Assembly: GCA_022497155.1 (NCBI GenBank)
Contig: MU385712.1
Span: 120,638 to 184,637, forward strand
Direction: 5' to 3'
Length of the DNA stretch: 64,000 nucleotides
DNA from: Whalleya microplaca
Lineage: Eukaryota; Ascomycota; Sordariomycetes; Xylariales; Xylariaceae
The notes beneath the pieces were generated by a model. It was not told where the DNA came from. It made no database searches and was given only the letters and a program-made list of their open reading frames with translations. Positions 35,326 to 46,842 of the stretch are shown piece after piece; the stretch's first letter is position 1, and each line of letters opens with the position of its first letter. Both the position numbers and the translations under genes were made by a program.

Positions 35326-36409
35326 GGTGAATCACTGATTGATGGCTCTGGACGCAATCGCGACAGGTGCTGAGTGAGGGATTGCTATATCGTCTTTGGT
35401 CGCCAAGGAACGAGCAATGCGAGGCTGAAGGGAAAAAAACAAGAGGGTCCGAGTTCTTTTGTCCAATGTAGAGAAGGCGGGAGGAAGGTTCACTTTAGTC
35501 CCCAATCATGCAGATCCACTATCGACGCTACGCAAATCCGATAACGATAAGCATAAAAGGCAAGAGGGAAGTATTCCGTACCTACGGATTACGATATCCG
35601 TACATACCCGTCCTTACCTAAATACACTTACACAATGAAGACAGGAAGGCTATATCATGTGACTACAACTATCCTATAATAGAAGCAGATACTTCAATTC
35701 TATTCCCTATATTAGGTAGATACATCACTTTTATTACTGTCCAGCAGAACCAGATCCTCTACAGGAACCACCAGGGTGGTTGGCAAGCTGAATTCACTGT
35801 CGCTACCGCATACTATACATCTTTTGAGTTTGTCCGGGAAATGGCCTACTTTCGTAGTTAGCCAGCCCCATTCCATCTAGTATACATCCAGTCGGAAACC
35901 CCGTAGAAATCACTGGCATTTGTATAATAACCCCATGAAAGGTTGAAAAAGAAGAAAAGAAATTCGACTCCTATGTAAACCCCTGTGTTTCCACCCGGAA
36001 AAAAACAAGCCAATGCAGGCAACTAGTTCTATGCTGCAGAATGCTTTCTCTGCCCCATGAGAGAGAGAGAGAGGGAGAGAGGGAGAGACTAGGCTCCCTT
36101 GCCCCCTTGCCCATCGACGCCAAACACCCCGGGAGAGTGACCGTTAGTATACCGTGAATATTTCGCTATAGTAACCTTGTTCATCTCGCTCATTTCCCGT
36201 TGCCCGTGCTGTAATCCCGTGTATTTCCTCACTTTGCCAGCAGCCCACTCGGCTCTAGCAGAGGAGGCTGCTGCTGCTGCTGGCCATTTGTGCATTCCTT
36301 ATTATGTTCTCGACTAACTCCATCGATCCTTGCGGTGCGTCCACCAGCTCTTCCGTCGTCGCCACTGCTGGAGGTAGAGGCAGCGGCAGATGCTCCGGTG
36401 TTATAGACT
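35326..36409. other. Spacer between PRP43 and the demethylase
   Basis: PRP43 promoter and 3' region of the demethylase gene. It contains a (GA)n tract (36059-36091). Antisense frames at 36229-36528 reflect CAG/CTG repeats and are not genes. Confidence 0.55.
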
Positions 36410-39400
36410 CTATCTCGAATGTTGCTGCTGCTGCTGACGTTGCTGGTGCTGCTGCTGTTGCTGCTGTTGCTGGTGCTGCTGGCGGTACTGCATCTGCAAC
36501 TGGATGTCGTAGGGCAGGTGCTGAACATTGGCTTGTGGTAGCTGGTACTGGTGGTGCGCGTACTGGTGATCGCTCGGCTGCTGGCCGAGGCTGTGCGTGT
36601 GGTGTGTCAACTGAGGCTGCCTGTGACTGGGTTGGCTGTGGCTGAGGCTGTTAGGCACGGTCTGCGGGAACTTCTGCCAGAAAGGTCCGCTTACATTGCT
36701 AGGCCCGAGCCCTGGACTTGGAAGGTGCCTCGGATTTTCATACCCGTTGGTCGAGAACGGGCTGGGGGTGGCTGGGGTCACGGCCGGGCTAGCTGGGGCC
36801 GTAGACATCGACGCGGGCGAGAAGTGCAGAGGCTGTTGGCCCATCGGTTGTGCCCTGCGAAGGGTCTCCCATGGTCGAGGGGGAGGCACATATGTCTGTT
36901 TTGGTGGCACGCTCGGTGGTTTCGTGATAGGCGAGGGCGTCGATACAGGTAGCTCTGATGATGGGGTAGAAGTTATACGTTGTCCCAGGCTTGGTGATGC
37001 AGACAGAGCAGGTACGGCCGCTAATCTGACAGGGGCTTGTGAAGGTGTTGAAGCAGCCGATATTGGTGACTGATTCGCTTCTCCTTGTTTCGTTCGAGCA
37101 TCCATGAGCTGTTCCTGCACCTCGCTATTCCTCTTCTGTAGCATTGCCGCATAATGAGCTCGGATAGCTGGATGTAACTGCCCTGCAGACCCTCGATCCG
37201 TATCCCAAGGGTTTGCGCCGTTTATAGATAGCCGCCGTACGTTTGGCTGTGCGTGCGATGCCGACGATGGCGTCGATAACGGCGTTGTTTCCGCTCCATA
37301 CGGCCTGGGAGAACTGTAGGCTGGTGAGGCATTGGCTTGTTGCGGTGCATTGGGACCAGTGATGTGTGGAACTGAGACGGTTGGATCTTTCGTCGGAAGG
37401 CCATTAGTGAACGGATTCCTAGCTCCTGAAGACACGCCAGAGACACCACCACTTAAGCCAATTGATTGCCTTCGCACGTCGAACAAGGCATCAGGTGTTC
37501 TCATCAAATGCGCCCGAAGATTTCCCTCGTATCCGTTGGTAAAGCCACCCCAGTGAGCGTAAGGTGTCCTGTACTTAGTAGAATCTCTGTCAAGAGGTTA
37601 GCTCGAAGGCATATTAGCATGGCAAGGCTGGGTTGACGTACCTGTTATGATGTACCTGGAAGAAGGCATACTTCTGAACAATACTAGGCCGAGCTTGTTT
37701 GGTGATGTTATTTTGCAGTGCAACCGTCGCTGACTGTGACGGCCCGACCATCTTCCCAGACGATGCGGAGGAAGGGGGACGGATGGCCGAGGAAGTCATC
37801 GGCGTATCAAATGACCTGTTAGATGCTAGTGAACCTGATCTGGCCCTCGCTTGAGCCTGGAAGAGTTGACCATTCTGCGGCGATGGGGAAGGCCCCAGAC
37901 CCGGAGGCTGCATAAACCCGTGACTAAAGGGCGACTTAGCGTTAGCATCAAATCGTCCGGATCCATACGAGAACGGCGGCGTCCTAAACCGCGGATCCGA
38001 CCCAAACGCCAGTCCTTGGCCATTCTGGCTACTGAGTGAAGATCGGTTTCGCTTATGCCCGCCCTGCGAAGGTGTAGGTTTGGACACAGGTGCTGGCTTC
38101 GGCACGGACTGCTGAGCCGTTTGCTGTGAGACGTAAGAAGAAGGCTTTGGTACGGGCGCGGGATTTGGCCTGGTCTGCTGCGGAAGTTGTTGGGTATGAT
38201 GCTGCAAGGGTTTCTGTGAAAGGTAATGAGGAGGATTCTGCGATGTCTGCGAAGTCTGCGATGTCGGCGTTGGAGTATAGGGTGACAACTTTGGAATGAA
38301 TTGTTGCACGGTGAATGGAGAAGGCTTGGGAGTAAAGTGTTGGGCAGTATATGGAGACTGGATATAGGAAGGAATAATGGGAGTCCTTGGTTTGTACTGG
38401 TACGGCTTCTCGGTCTTCGGAGCTGCCGCAGGATGAGGTTGGATAGCGAATGTAGACCCGTAAGGCTTTCGAGGTTGCACGGCAGGGGGTGGAGCTGGCC
38501 GTGGAATAGTGTCCAAGAAGTTACTCCTGGCATTGTGCCTGGGGTTCTTCGGGTCCTCCGTGTACTGTGCGCGAGCTTCTGTCGATGTCCTTCCAAGGTA
38601 GTACCACATCTGGTTCTCTCCGGACAAGTCCACCTTGGCCTGCGCCTTATTAGTGCAATCGTAAGCGTTAAACTCCGCCCATGTAAACCCGTCGACGAAT
38701 GGCGCATCAGCACGAGGAAGTTCCTCTGTCTGCCTCTTCGTGGCGTTGATGCGGTCTTTAGCCTTACGTGATGTCGGCATAGGAATAGCGTTTGGTGAGG
38801 CTTTAGGGAGGTGGAAGTCGGCTGGATCTGGGAGAAGCAGCCATTTCCATTCAACTTCAATACGGTCCCTAGATTTGGTTAGCACATATAAATTTCTGTT
38901 GTAGGGCTGATCGCCAGTCTCGTACCCGTTAGGAATAATGTCAAGCAGGAATGTATGCTCGTCATGTCGGTTTTCAACAATGACGCCCGCGAATATATCA
39001 CCACGATAGTATTGCACCTGGCAAATGTCGCCCTGCTTGAGAGCAGACGCAGCTTGGCGAGTCTTCTTACACTCATCCAGTGCATCTCCGTCAAGCTTCC
39101 TGTCTCGCTTGGATCTGTGGAAGCGGCAGCTGAACTCAAAGGCTTGCTCTTTATACTCAGTTCCGTCCTCGCCAAAGACTGGGACCTCGGCCTCTTCGAC
39201 CAGTACGCCAGCAGCCGCAGCACAGGTTGCATGGTATGATCGAGCGCATTTCTTCTGCGAACACTGGAAGCATGCGCCCCGCTTAGAGCGACAATACAGA
39301 CACTTGAGATCCAGGCGTGCTTTGCTGATGTTTTCGACATTTGCGATGATCTCCTTGTCGTCGACGGTCTCGATCCATGTTTCTGGTCCGTAGAGCGCAC

Positions 39401-41578
39401 AGATGCGATGCGCCTTGCGGCCATCGTCTGTAGGAAGCACCTGGGCACCAGGGATATCATGAGGACAGAGGCAACAAGGCGGTTCAACGTGGTTCCTAAG
39501 GCGCAGGCGTATTTTCTTGGCCTTCCTCTCCCCTTTGTCAGTTGGCACACGCTTGCGCTTCCGTGCGGCTTGTTTAAATTTAACAGCATGAGAAGATCGC
39601 GGGATTGGGAGACCAGCGTCGCCCTCTTCTTCATCCTCGTCCTCATCTTCCTCTTCATCCTCAGTCTCTTCGTAATCTGTCTCCTCTCCTCTCAACTTAC
39701 GTTCGATCTCGTACACATCGACCCAGACGCTGTCTTGAGCTTGGGCGCATTCGCATTTCTTCGCAATCTTTCCCATCGGCAACCAGGAGTCCAAGGCGAA
39801 GTTGACAGCCTCGGCGCAGTTGTATCCCAGATTGTACCCAGAATGGTACCCGTAAGGATACGTGACGACGAATTCTCCCGGATACGAGACACACCTGTTG
39901 ACTTTGATATTGAAATATTGCTGCAGATGGTTAGGCGAAATAAGAAAAGCCTTGTGGCGTAGAAATTGATCGCAAGCTTTGGCTTCCGTTGGCCAGATGC
40001 TCTTCATGGCAGCCTCGAACCGGCGCGCATCACCCTGGGAGATGCTATACCATTGTTTCGGGGCACCAAAATGAAGATAGTTAATGCTGTAGAGATCCAC
40101 GTCCTCCAGATGCCACGCGAAAGTGGCCTTCCACATCCCTAGGTAGAGGTACGCCGTGTTGACTCCGGGAACCTTGGTGCCAAGGACGTCGAGAAGGTTG
40201 GGAAGCTTATTGAGGTTCCAACATTCCGTCCCATCGTCGAACAGCGTTCCCGGAAGGTCGGCACCGTAGAGTGGTGGTGCATATGTCAGAGTCTTCCAGT
40301 AGATGCGCTCGAGTTCCTCGCATCTCTCGGGGGTATAGTCGGAGATATCCATACGATAGTCGAATTCCCTAAATGCTTCCTCATCGATCCTGGCTGAGGC
40401 TTCTCTCCTGGCAAACTTCCTCCGGGCAGAAGTGGATTGCGTCTTGGGCCTGGCCTGTCTCGAACCGCCGACGCGGCCGACGAGGGGAGTGCCACCGTCA
40501 GTATCTACATCTGCGCCGGGGTCGTCCTGCTCGAGGGAGTCGACAACTTCCTCGGTGGGCTTTGGTGAGACGGGCGTCATCGGTCGCTCTTCCTGTTCCG
40601 CGGTGCTATCTTTGGCGGCGGCACCTCTCTTGCCCTTCCCCCTGGTGGTTCGCCGGGTTCTCCTCGAACCGGTAGCAGTGGAGGCTGAGGCTAGCTTAGG
40701 TTTGGGGGGCGCCTGTGCGCGCCGCTCGCCTCGTCTGGCGGGCGGCTGGTGCTCGCTCTGGTCACAGAGGGCTCGCCACTGGGGAAGATTATAGGATCGC
40801 TGGTGCAGGATGTTCACTTGTCGATAGGTGCCGTTAGACCCCATAATGTCCTGCTTGATGGGCTCCTTGACCCTGACCTGCTTCACCAGGTCGTCGATCG
40901 GCTGGAGCTGCTCCTTCCATTCCTGCGGGGGAATGATCTTGATGATACCGGACTTCATGCCGTAGGGATCAACCTTAGTCATCTGTGTGAGGGCGAACAG
41001 GTTAGTTAGCGAGGCGGGTTCAGTAAGAAGGGGAAAAGAAAAGGGGGGCAGGAGGAGATGGAGGGGGAGGGCGGCGGGCGGCGACGTACGAATTTCCTAA
41101 AATCCTTGAATTGGTGCATGTCCGGCTTGAAGACGGGAACGGTACCGGACCAGTGGTCGGGAAGGACCTCGCCGATATCCTCATCCTGTTCCGGGTCGAC
41201 TTTACTGTCGTCGGAATCGGGTTGTGGGGAGGCCGGGATCGGATTGAGACCGATGTTCAGGGTGTCGTCGATGATGGACGGGTCCTCCAGATCGCTGAGT
41301 TCGGAATCGTCGCTACCGTCCAGCTTCATTGCGCTGTTACTATCGGGCGGTGAGTGAAGGCCGGTGGGCTGCTTGTTGCTGCTGCTGTCGTTGTTGCCGT
41401 TACGGGCATCTGCGTCTTTCTCATTATCATTGTTGCATGGGCCACTTGCGACCTGGATCTCAACGCCGGCGTCATGGTCATGGTCATGGTCATGTTCATG
41501 GTCACGGTCACGGTCATGGGCATGGCCATGGTCGAGCTCGGGCGCAGTCGCCATTACGGCGGTCGCTTCGGCGGACAT
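36410..41578 (-). CDS. KDM4-type JmjN-JmjC-PHD histone demethylase
   Basis: Three exons, 41578-41090, 40982-37642 and 37586-36410; introns 107 and 55 nt; 1668 aa. A His/Asp-rich N-terminus (HDHDHDHD) precedes JmjN (about residues 143-195, VPVFKPDMHQFKDFRKF joined across the first intron to MTKVDPYGMKSG). JmjC (about 405-575) keeps the iron ligands: His454 and Glu456 in WHLEDVDLYS, His543 in YPYGYHSGYN. An acidic stretch follows, then an extended PHD finger (about 666-785, starting CCLCPHD). Next is a beta-rich segment, QGDICQVQYYRGDIFAGVIV, that could be Tudor-like. The C-terminal half is Pro/Gln/Ser-rich and ends in a polyglutamine run. The family removes methyl groups from H3K9 and H3K36 using Fe(II) and 2-oxoglutarate; fungal KDM4 homologues affect heterochromatin, RIP and secondary-metabolite genes. 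All catalytic residues are intact. Confidence 0.95.
36422..36500. repeat. CTG/TTG repeat encoding C-terminal polyglutamine
   Basis: Within the last exon of the demethylase. On the coding strand it reads CAG/CAA/CAC and gives Gln/His runs, a probable source of length variation. Confidence 0.85.
41473..41528. repeat. Hexanucleotide repeat encoding His-Asp repeats
   Basis: CATGGT-type units in the first exon of the demethylase encode alternating His and Asp/Arg/Glu residues near the N-terminus. Confidence 0.85.
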
Positions 41579-42054
41579 GGTGGACGGTTCGTCGGGGACT
41601 ACATGCGATCAATCTGCAAAAGACAATAATTGGCGTCGCTCATTGGTGTGCTCGAGCAATGCGATTATCCTCGTCACAAAAGCCGGCCGTTGCCGACGAT
41701 GCCGACAAGGGGGAAATGGAAAATTGGAATGATGAACGTCGGTTGATACGATGGGTGATGTAGGACGACGACGACACCTCGCAGGTCTGGGGATTGAATC
41801 GACTGGACTGGCCTGGACTGGGACTTGTGACTTGACTGGAGAGTGGGAATGGCACTGTGGAGGAGGCAGAGTCTAAGGTCTAAGGTCTAAGGTACGGAGT
41901 AGAGAGAGAGTATGTAGAGGTAGAGAGGTAGAGAGGTTGAGGTCCAGGTCCAGTGCTACCTACTTACTTTACTGGTTCTGCTGGTTCTTGCTGGTGCAGC
42001 AGCAGGTCAAACCTTGTTACCTCCATGTACTGACCACTCCTGCCACTGGACGTT

Positions 42055-42077
42055 GTATGTATGTATGTATGTATGTA
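42055..42077. repeat. (TATG)n microsatellite
   Basis: Nearly six perfect TATG units in the region upstream of the demethylase, followed by several GTAC/TACC words. Confidence 0.85.
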
Positions 42078-44917
42078 CCCTCAGAAGGTGTAGGTACCTA
42101 CTTCGTATGTTATGTACGGATCTGTACTGCGTATGTACGTATGTAGGTACGTTGTAGGTAGTAAGGCTCCGCTTAGCCTCAGCCTAAGCCTCTCGCCTCT
42201 CCCTCACCTGCTTTTGCTGCCGGTTATTCTACGGCGAAACTGATTATGGTACGTTTATGGTACGTTTTTGTGGTTTACGGTGGGAGAAGTGTGCATGGGG
42301 CCATGGGCGGGGGCAAGGGTGGTTTTTGGGGGGAGGAAGGGTGGATAAGCTGCGCAGGTGGTGGCAGCGGCAGCGGCACATACAGTTTGCATACAACATG
42401 GAATTGGCCTACGCTAATAAGTAGGTACTTCATACCTGCGCTATTTCTCATCCTCATCGGCGAAATGTATCACTATTACCAGCTCAAAAAGTCTAAATGG
42501 GTACCACTGATGTAATACTATGGAAACTGAGAAATGAAGAATATGAGAATAACAAACTAATGAAAGCACTTTGCTAGCAAATGATAGTCTCTGCCTAGCA
42601 TTCTCTACAAGTTCATTATTCCTTCAGTCGCAATTCGACATTCGTTTGATGTTCATCTACAAATGTCTTGTACATGTAGGCACAGAATTCCGTATTGCAG
42701 GCCAAGTACCTATGTAGATACCTACCACATGCACATATGCACGTACCTCCATTACCTAACAAAGTATGTATCTCGCCTGTCACCCCGGTTTCTTTAACGT
42801 TATCAGATGCTGTAGGCTGTAGCACAGGCCACCTAGACACTCATCATTAGTGGATATGGCTGTCTGCCTCCAGAGGTCTGCTCGGCGTCGGTCCTCGGAG
42901 AATTGCAGCTTCGATGATGCGCTTTTCTTTATGTACTTCTTTAGCGCTCTTCTTTAGCCCCTCGCCCGTGAATGAATTGTCTCCCTGCTTTTCATCGGTG
43001 CATCAATGTGACATTGTTCCCCGACTTCATTACCCCTATCTCCTATCTCGACGCCAACAACCTGACAGCTTGCATACAATTGTTCTCGATCCCCGCCATT
43101 TCCATCCTCTGTAGAGAACTTCCTTCTCATTGGCGAAGACGTCTACGAATGGTCTTACCGAGACTAAGTGCAGCAATCCCGAGCCTGCTGTTGATAGACA
43201 TACCTACCGTATTCATTCGAACACAGAATCTAATCATATACAATTATTGCCTCTTTGCTTGAATATGCTGCCCTTCAATGCCTGTCATGTTTGGAAACAC
43301 GGAAACATATAATACAATCTCGCCCATGTAATAGTCTCACTCCAGGTTTCATAAAATGCTGTATAATGTTATACAACTTGAGCCATGGTCTCGGGCTTCA
43401 TATAATAATATAAATATATCAAAGAAATAGAAGTCTTCTATACAATGATTGAAAGTGCTAGATTGAGACCTTAGCTATTTGTGAACCTTGACGAGTGACG
43501 AGTCTAGGGCTACTTCTTGAGAACACCGCGGTGGCTCTTCCACCGTCTAACGCTCGTTTGTGGAGATTCACGATTTTTACTCTCAAGCTCGCCAATACTA
43601 TTTGAAGCCCTATATCAACTAAGTAATCAATGAGTTTTATGTGATTCTGGTCTGCTGACTACTTCAGGGGTATGTTAATAGAGAATGGTAAATGCTATAT
43701 ATATGCAGTTTCCGATGAATTCTGCGTTGAAGATTAGATGCTAGTCAGATCGTTAAAGTAAATCATGAGCCTGCTCTACTAAGTTTCAGCGAGCAGGTTA
43801 GTAAAGGTGAGTCTAAGGGATGAAATCAACGACAGGAATTTCGTTTCGTAAGAAGACCCAGCTTCCAATTAGCACTAGTTCTCGTCACTGCATTAGTCAC
43901 ATAAAGTAATCATCGTTATAGACATCAACTTCTAAGTCAGGTATCTCCCCATATACTATATCCTTTTTTGTATCTGATGTCGACCATAACGCGTGACGAT
44001 ACCAGCAGGTGTATGTACCTATATAGAGTACTTTGTGCCCCCTATAGTTTCACCTTACACTAATCAAGCCATGAGGCTCCCCAATAATCTTTCCCGTATT
44101 GAAAAATCAAGGTGTTTTACTGCATATGAGACTTGAAATAACCAAGCATACCCACCAAAGTCCCATGGTGAAACTAATATCGTGATAATCCACACCCTTC
44201 CATTCACAAGCGACTCAAAGAAGCTGCTATGATCTTACTGGTATGAGACTATAGATCAAATGGTGTGCGACTTTATCAAACCGAACGTAAGGAGCTGGAT
44301 TAATGTATTTGACCAGCATATTGACCAACGAGGTTGCAAAAAGGGGGCGATCTTTTCACACTTTCATACAATGTCACCAGAAATTTGCGCAATATCTAAT
44401 CGTTTTCTTATTATACGATCACATGTTGCTAGATCTTTTGAAAACCCTGATTTCTACACTTTGGCGACAAGTGTTGACACAGCTTAACGAATTAAGGTGC
44501 GGCAGCGGCGTCTCTCAGGAGACTCAAGGCTATCGCTACAGGATATGCATGGCACTGAAGATTTCCATCCATACTGTGATTAGTCACTTCTGCCACTATT
44601 GGATATGTATCTTACTCAAAGAAGGGTTTCAGCTGGACTGCCGGCGCTGATTCTGGGTCAATATGTAGGACATATGGTGGCTACGCCTGCGTATTGGTTC
44701 TGTGCTGTATTCTGCAGTGGGGCCATATCAGGCTTTTAGATGCCCAAGGACGTTTCTACATCCATTGACATACCTACATTATATCACTTGATATGATTGG
44801 CGGTGCGACATTGATTCACCCCTAGGTTTGTCCTGATAATAAGGTCTAAGCTATGCTGCATTTGAGCATCTCATGTTCGATACCGGAATAAATGCCTTAC
44901 CCCTATCTTCCCTTGAT

Positions 44918-44925
44918 TATTTAAA
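44918..44925 (+). promoter_or_regulatory. TATA-like box of the gene at 45032
   Basis: TATTTAAA lies 107 bases before the ATG, a suitable position for a fungal core promoter. Confidence 0.4.
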
Positions 44926-45031
44926 GGCAACCTCCGACGTTTGGAGACGAGAGACATCTTTTTTTTTTTTTACCACCGTGAAAACACCCACTGAACTTCC
45001 GAGTACATATATATCACAAGAAGAAAACATA

Positions 45032-45644
45032 ATGGCTGATCTTGTGAGTTGATTTCTATTCTCGCCGCTTGTCGGCGACTATGTTTTCTATTACTAACTG
45101 TACGGTCAATGTAGGTCAAGAAGTGAGTCAAGGCCCCTGCAATTTCGATGTCTGGCACGCCGTGTCTAACTATGACAGAAATGCGGAAGACCTCACGAAT
45201 GAAGATTGGGTCGGGTTCCTTCAAATTGTAGAACAGCTTGGTGGTTCTGCAGGAGTCAAGAAAGCACTCGACAAGCAGGCCGACAAGCCGGACTTTAAAA
45301 GGCCTGAAGACTTTCCGAAGTTCACAGCTGCCAACCTCAACTCGGGGAGCCTCCTCTTCGCGACTTATGTCAACGTGAATACTACGGACGGTCACTCGGG
45401 CAGTGGATGGGGCATCGGACCGGGGGCTGGAATGGAGATCACGGGCGGCGTGCTGGGATACAACTCTTGGGAGGAATTAACATCAAAGCCCAACAAATTC
45501 ACCGTCACTAGTGTCGAAGATGGTGTTATTGCCACTTTTTGGGTTGACGACAATCCGGCCGCTGGCTACTTTGGAGCGGGGGCTGAGCTGGACGTGAGTA
45601 TTAGCGGAGGGGTGTTTACCTGGGATCAGGATGGTTCTAAGTAG
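45032..45644 (+). CDS. Small beta-rich protein, possibly VapA-like, with micro-exon
   Basis: The predicted join is 45032-45043, 45115-45122 and 45179-45644, giving 161 aa that starts MADLVKKNAEDLTNEDWVGF. The introns are 71 and 56 nt, both with GTGAGT donors and TACTAAC or TCTAAC branch points. The middle exon is only 8 nt. The N-terminal 45 residues form a helix. From residue 60 on, the protein is Gly-rich and beta-stranded (SGSGWGIGPGAGMEITGGVLG, then FTVTSVEDGVIATFWVDD and GYFGAGAELDVSISGGVFTW). This resembles the closed beta-barrel of virulence-associated (VapA-type) proteins of Rhodococcus, relatives of which occur in fungi; that comparison is by pattern only. There is no signal peptide. 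A simpler one-exon reading from 45069 would start MSATMFSITNC but uses the intron sequence. Confidence 0.68.
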
Positions 45645-46037
45645 CCAGTGGTTGATTCCATCTGCTGATCTCAGTCAATTATTCTTTTGCTTGAATTTTG
45701 AATAGATTTGAAGAATTATTTGCCAAATGTCAGGCTCTCTGCATTCAGTTTCTTGAGTTTTATATGGCACGTTGCCGTCTTAAGAAAGTTTCTGGCCTTT
45801 TGTGATATAATTTTGTCCTCTCCTTGGTTGACATTCTCCTTGTAAGACTGAAGTAAATACGCACTTGGCAATATCAACTGCACGAGGTTATGCCGAGACC
45901 TTTGCGTATTGGCCTATCTCTACTCTGTCTTCGAGCATCTACGCTCAGGCAGACTCAACCTCATCACCATACCAAGTACCGCAATCAACGCCATAATATA
46001 GTACTGTATGCTTCATATTTCCCACATCGTCTTTGTA
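45645..46037. other. Convergent 3' spacer
   Basis: 393 bases between two genes that converge; no further coding sequence seen. It presumably holds both 3' untranslated ends. Confidence 0.5.
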
Positions 46038-46437
46038 TCACTTCTCACGTTTGCATTTGCCACTGAAGCAATACCCACAGTCTTCACCTCCTCTTCCCTT
46101 ATCCACATCTAAACCACCAGAACCGTTTCTTTGAAGCGCGCAGCATCTGCCGCCCGAATTCTTGCTATATACCAAATTAAAAATCGTATCCTGATGTCGG
46201 GGATAAGTGTCCTAACCAGTTATGATATGAGTGTCTCCGACTCAGAAACGCCCCTTGACATACATCCTGATCTTCCCGGCTCCCCGAGCATGCTCTAAGT
46301 AGCAATTCAACCTCGATGCTTTGAAGGGACTCGGGCTCAAAACGAGTGACTAATAAGTCCTCGTGTTTAGAAAATGATGAAAGGCTAAGAACCATGGGGG
46401 CTGCCACTGCGCCCAGAATAGCCTTCGATAATAACAT
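46038..46437 (-). CDS. Two-exon secreted cysteine-rich protein
   Basis: The predicted join is 46437-46264 plus 46190-46038 across a 73-nt phase-0 intron (donor GTATGT, acceptor ACATCAG), giving 108 aa. Exon 1 encodes a signal peptide (MLLSKAILGAVAAPMVLSLS) and a helical segment. Exon 2 encodes a glycine- and cysteine-rich end: GGRCCALQRNG, then EDCGYCFSGKCKREK and stop. The cysteines are at 50, 74, 75, 96, 99 and 104. Splicing is needed to reach the CC and CxxC parts; unspliced, the frame ends 28 residues after exon 1 with no such motif. An alternative acceptor at the GGTTAG upstream also keeps the frame and adds seven residues. A TATAAA (46495-46490) lies 53 bases before the start. Function unknown; an effector-like role is inference. 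Confidence 0.62.
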
Positions 46438-46842
46438 AATTCAAGTGAGTGTTACTTGGTAGAGCGGTAGACGTTCTCTTAGAATGAGCTTTATACTTCG
46501 GCCTGAGTGCCATTTCGAAAGCAGACCCTCCTATATACTATCTCGGAAGCTGTGAAAATGGCCCGGATGATATTGTCCAATACTATACCATCATCAGCGG
46601 ACGTATCACCATCAATTATTCTCTCCACTTTTCCAGCGCTGTCTCTGGGCATTAATGCAGATTTATTGTCAGCTGAATCAATATAATCATTCCCGTCTAG
46701 GTAACTGATCCTAAGGAATTGCCACGTCCACACTACATGACAGAAGATCAACTTACAACACGGCCTTGTGGCAGAAAGCCAGTCTCCTATTACTTTTTCT
46801 CACTATGAGTCTTTCTCACTGAAACCACAACAAACAAGAATC
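46438..46842. other. Divergent promoter with a coding-like minus frame
   Basis: A 405-bp region between the minus-strand secreted gene and the plus-strand leucine-rich gene. A minus frame at 46751-46491 ends in IVYRRVCFRNGTQAEV and has a protein-like composition (GNDYIDSADNKSALMPRDS), but it has no good start and overlaps both promoters, so it is not called as a gene. Confidence 0.4.
46490..46495 (-). promoter_or_regulatory. TATA box of the secreted gene at 46437
   Basis: TATAAA on the minus strand, 53 bases upstream of the ATG. Confidence 0.45.

Larger units (their letters stand above)
41579..45031. other. Demethylase upstream region and gene-poor spacer
   Basis: Upstream of the demethylase the DNA is low-complexity: three TAAGGTC units (41873-41894), GA-rich runs, and (TATG)n (42055-42077). 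From 42500 to 45000 it is AT-rich with no convincing gene. Overlapping + frames at 44260-44487 and 44303-44650 have aromatic-rich, non-coding-like composition. Confidence 0.5.

Noticed and set aside
44260..44650. Overlapping + frames of 75 and 115 codons
   Set aside because: Aromatic-rich and in AT-rich DNA, in two competing frames, with no recognisable family.
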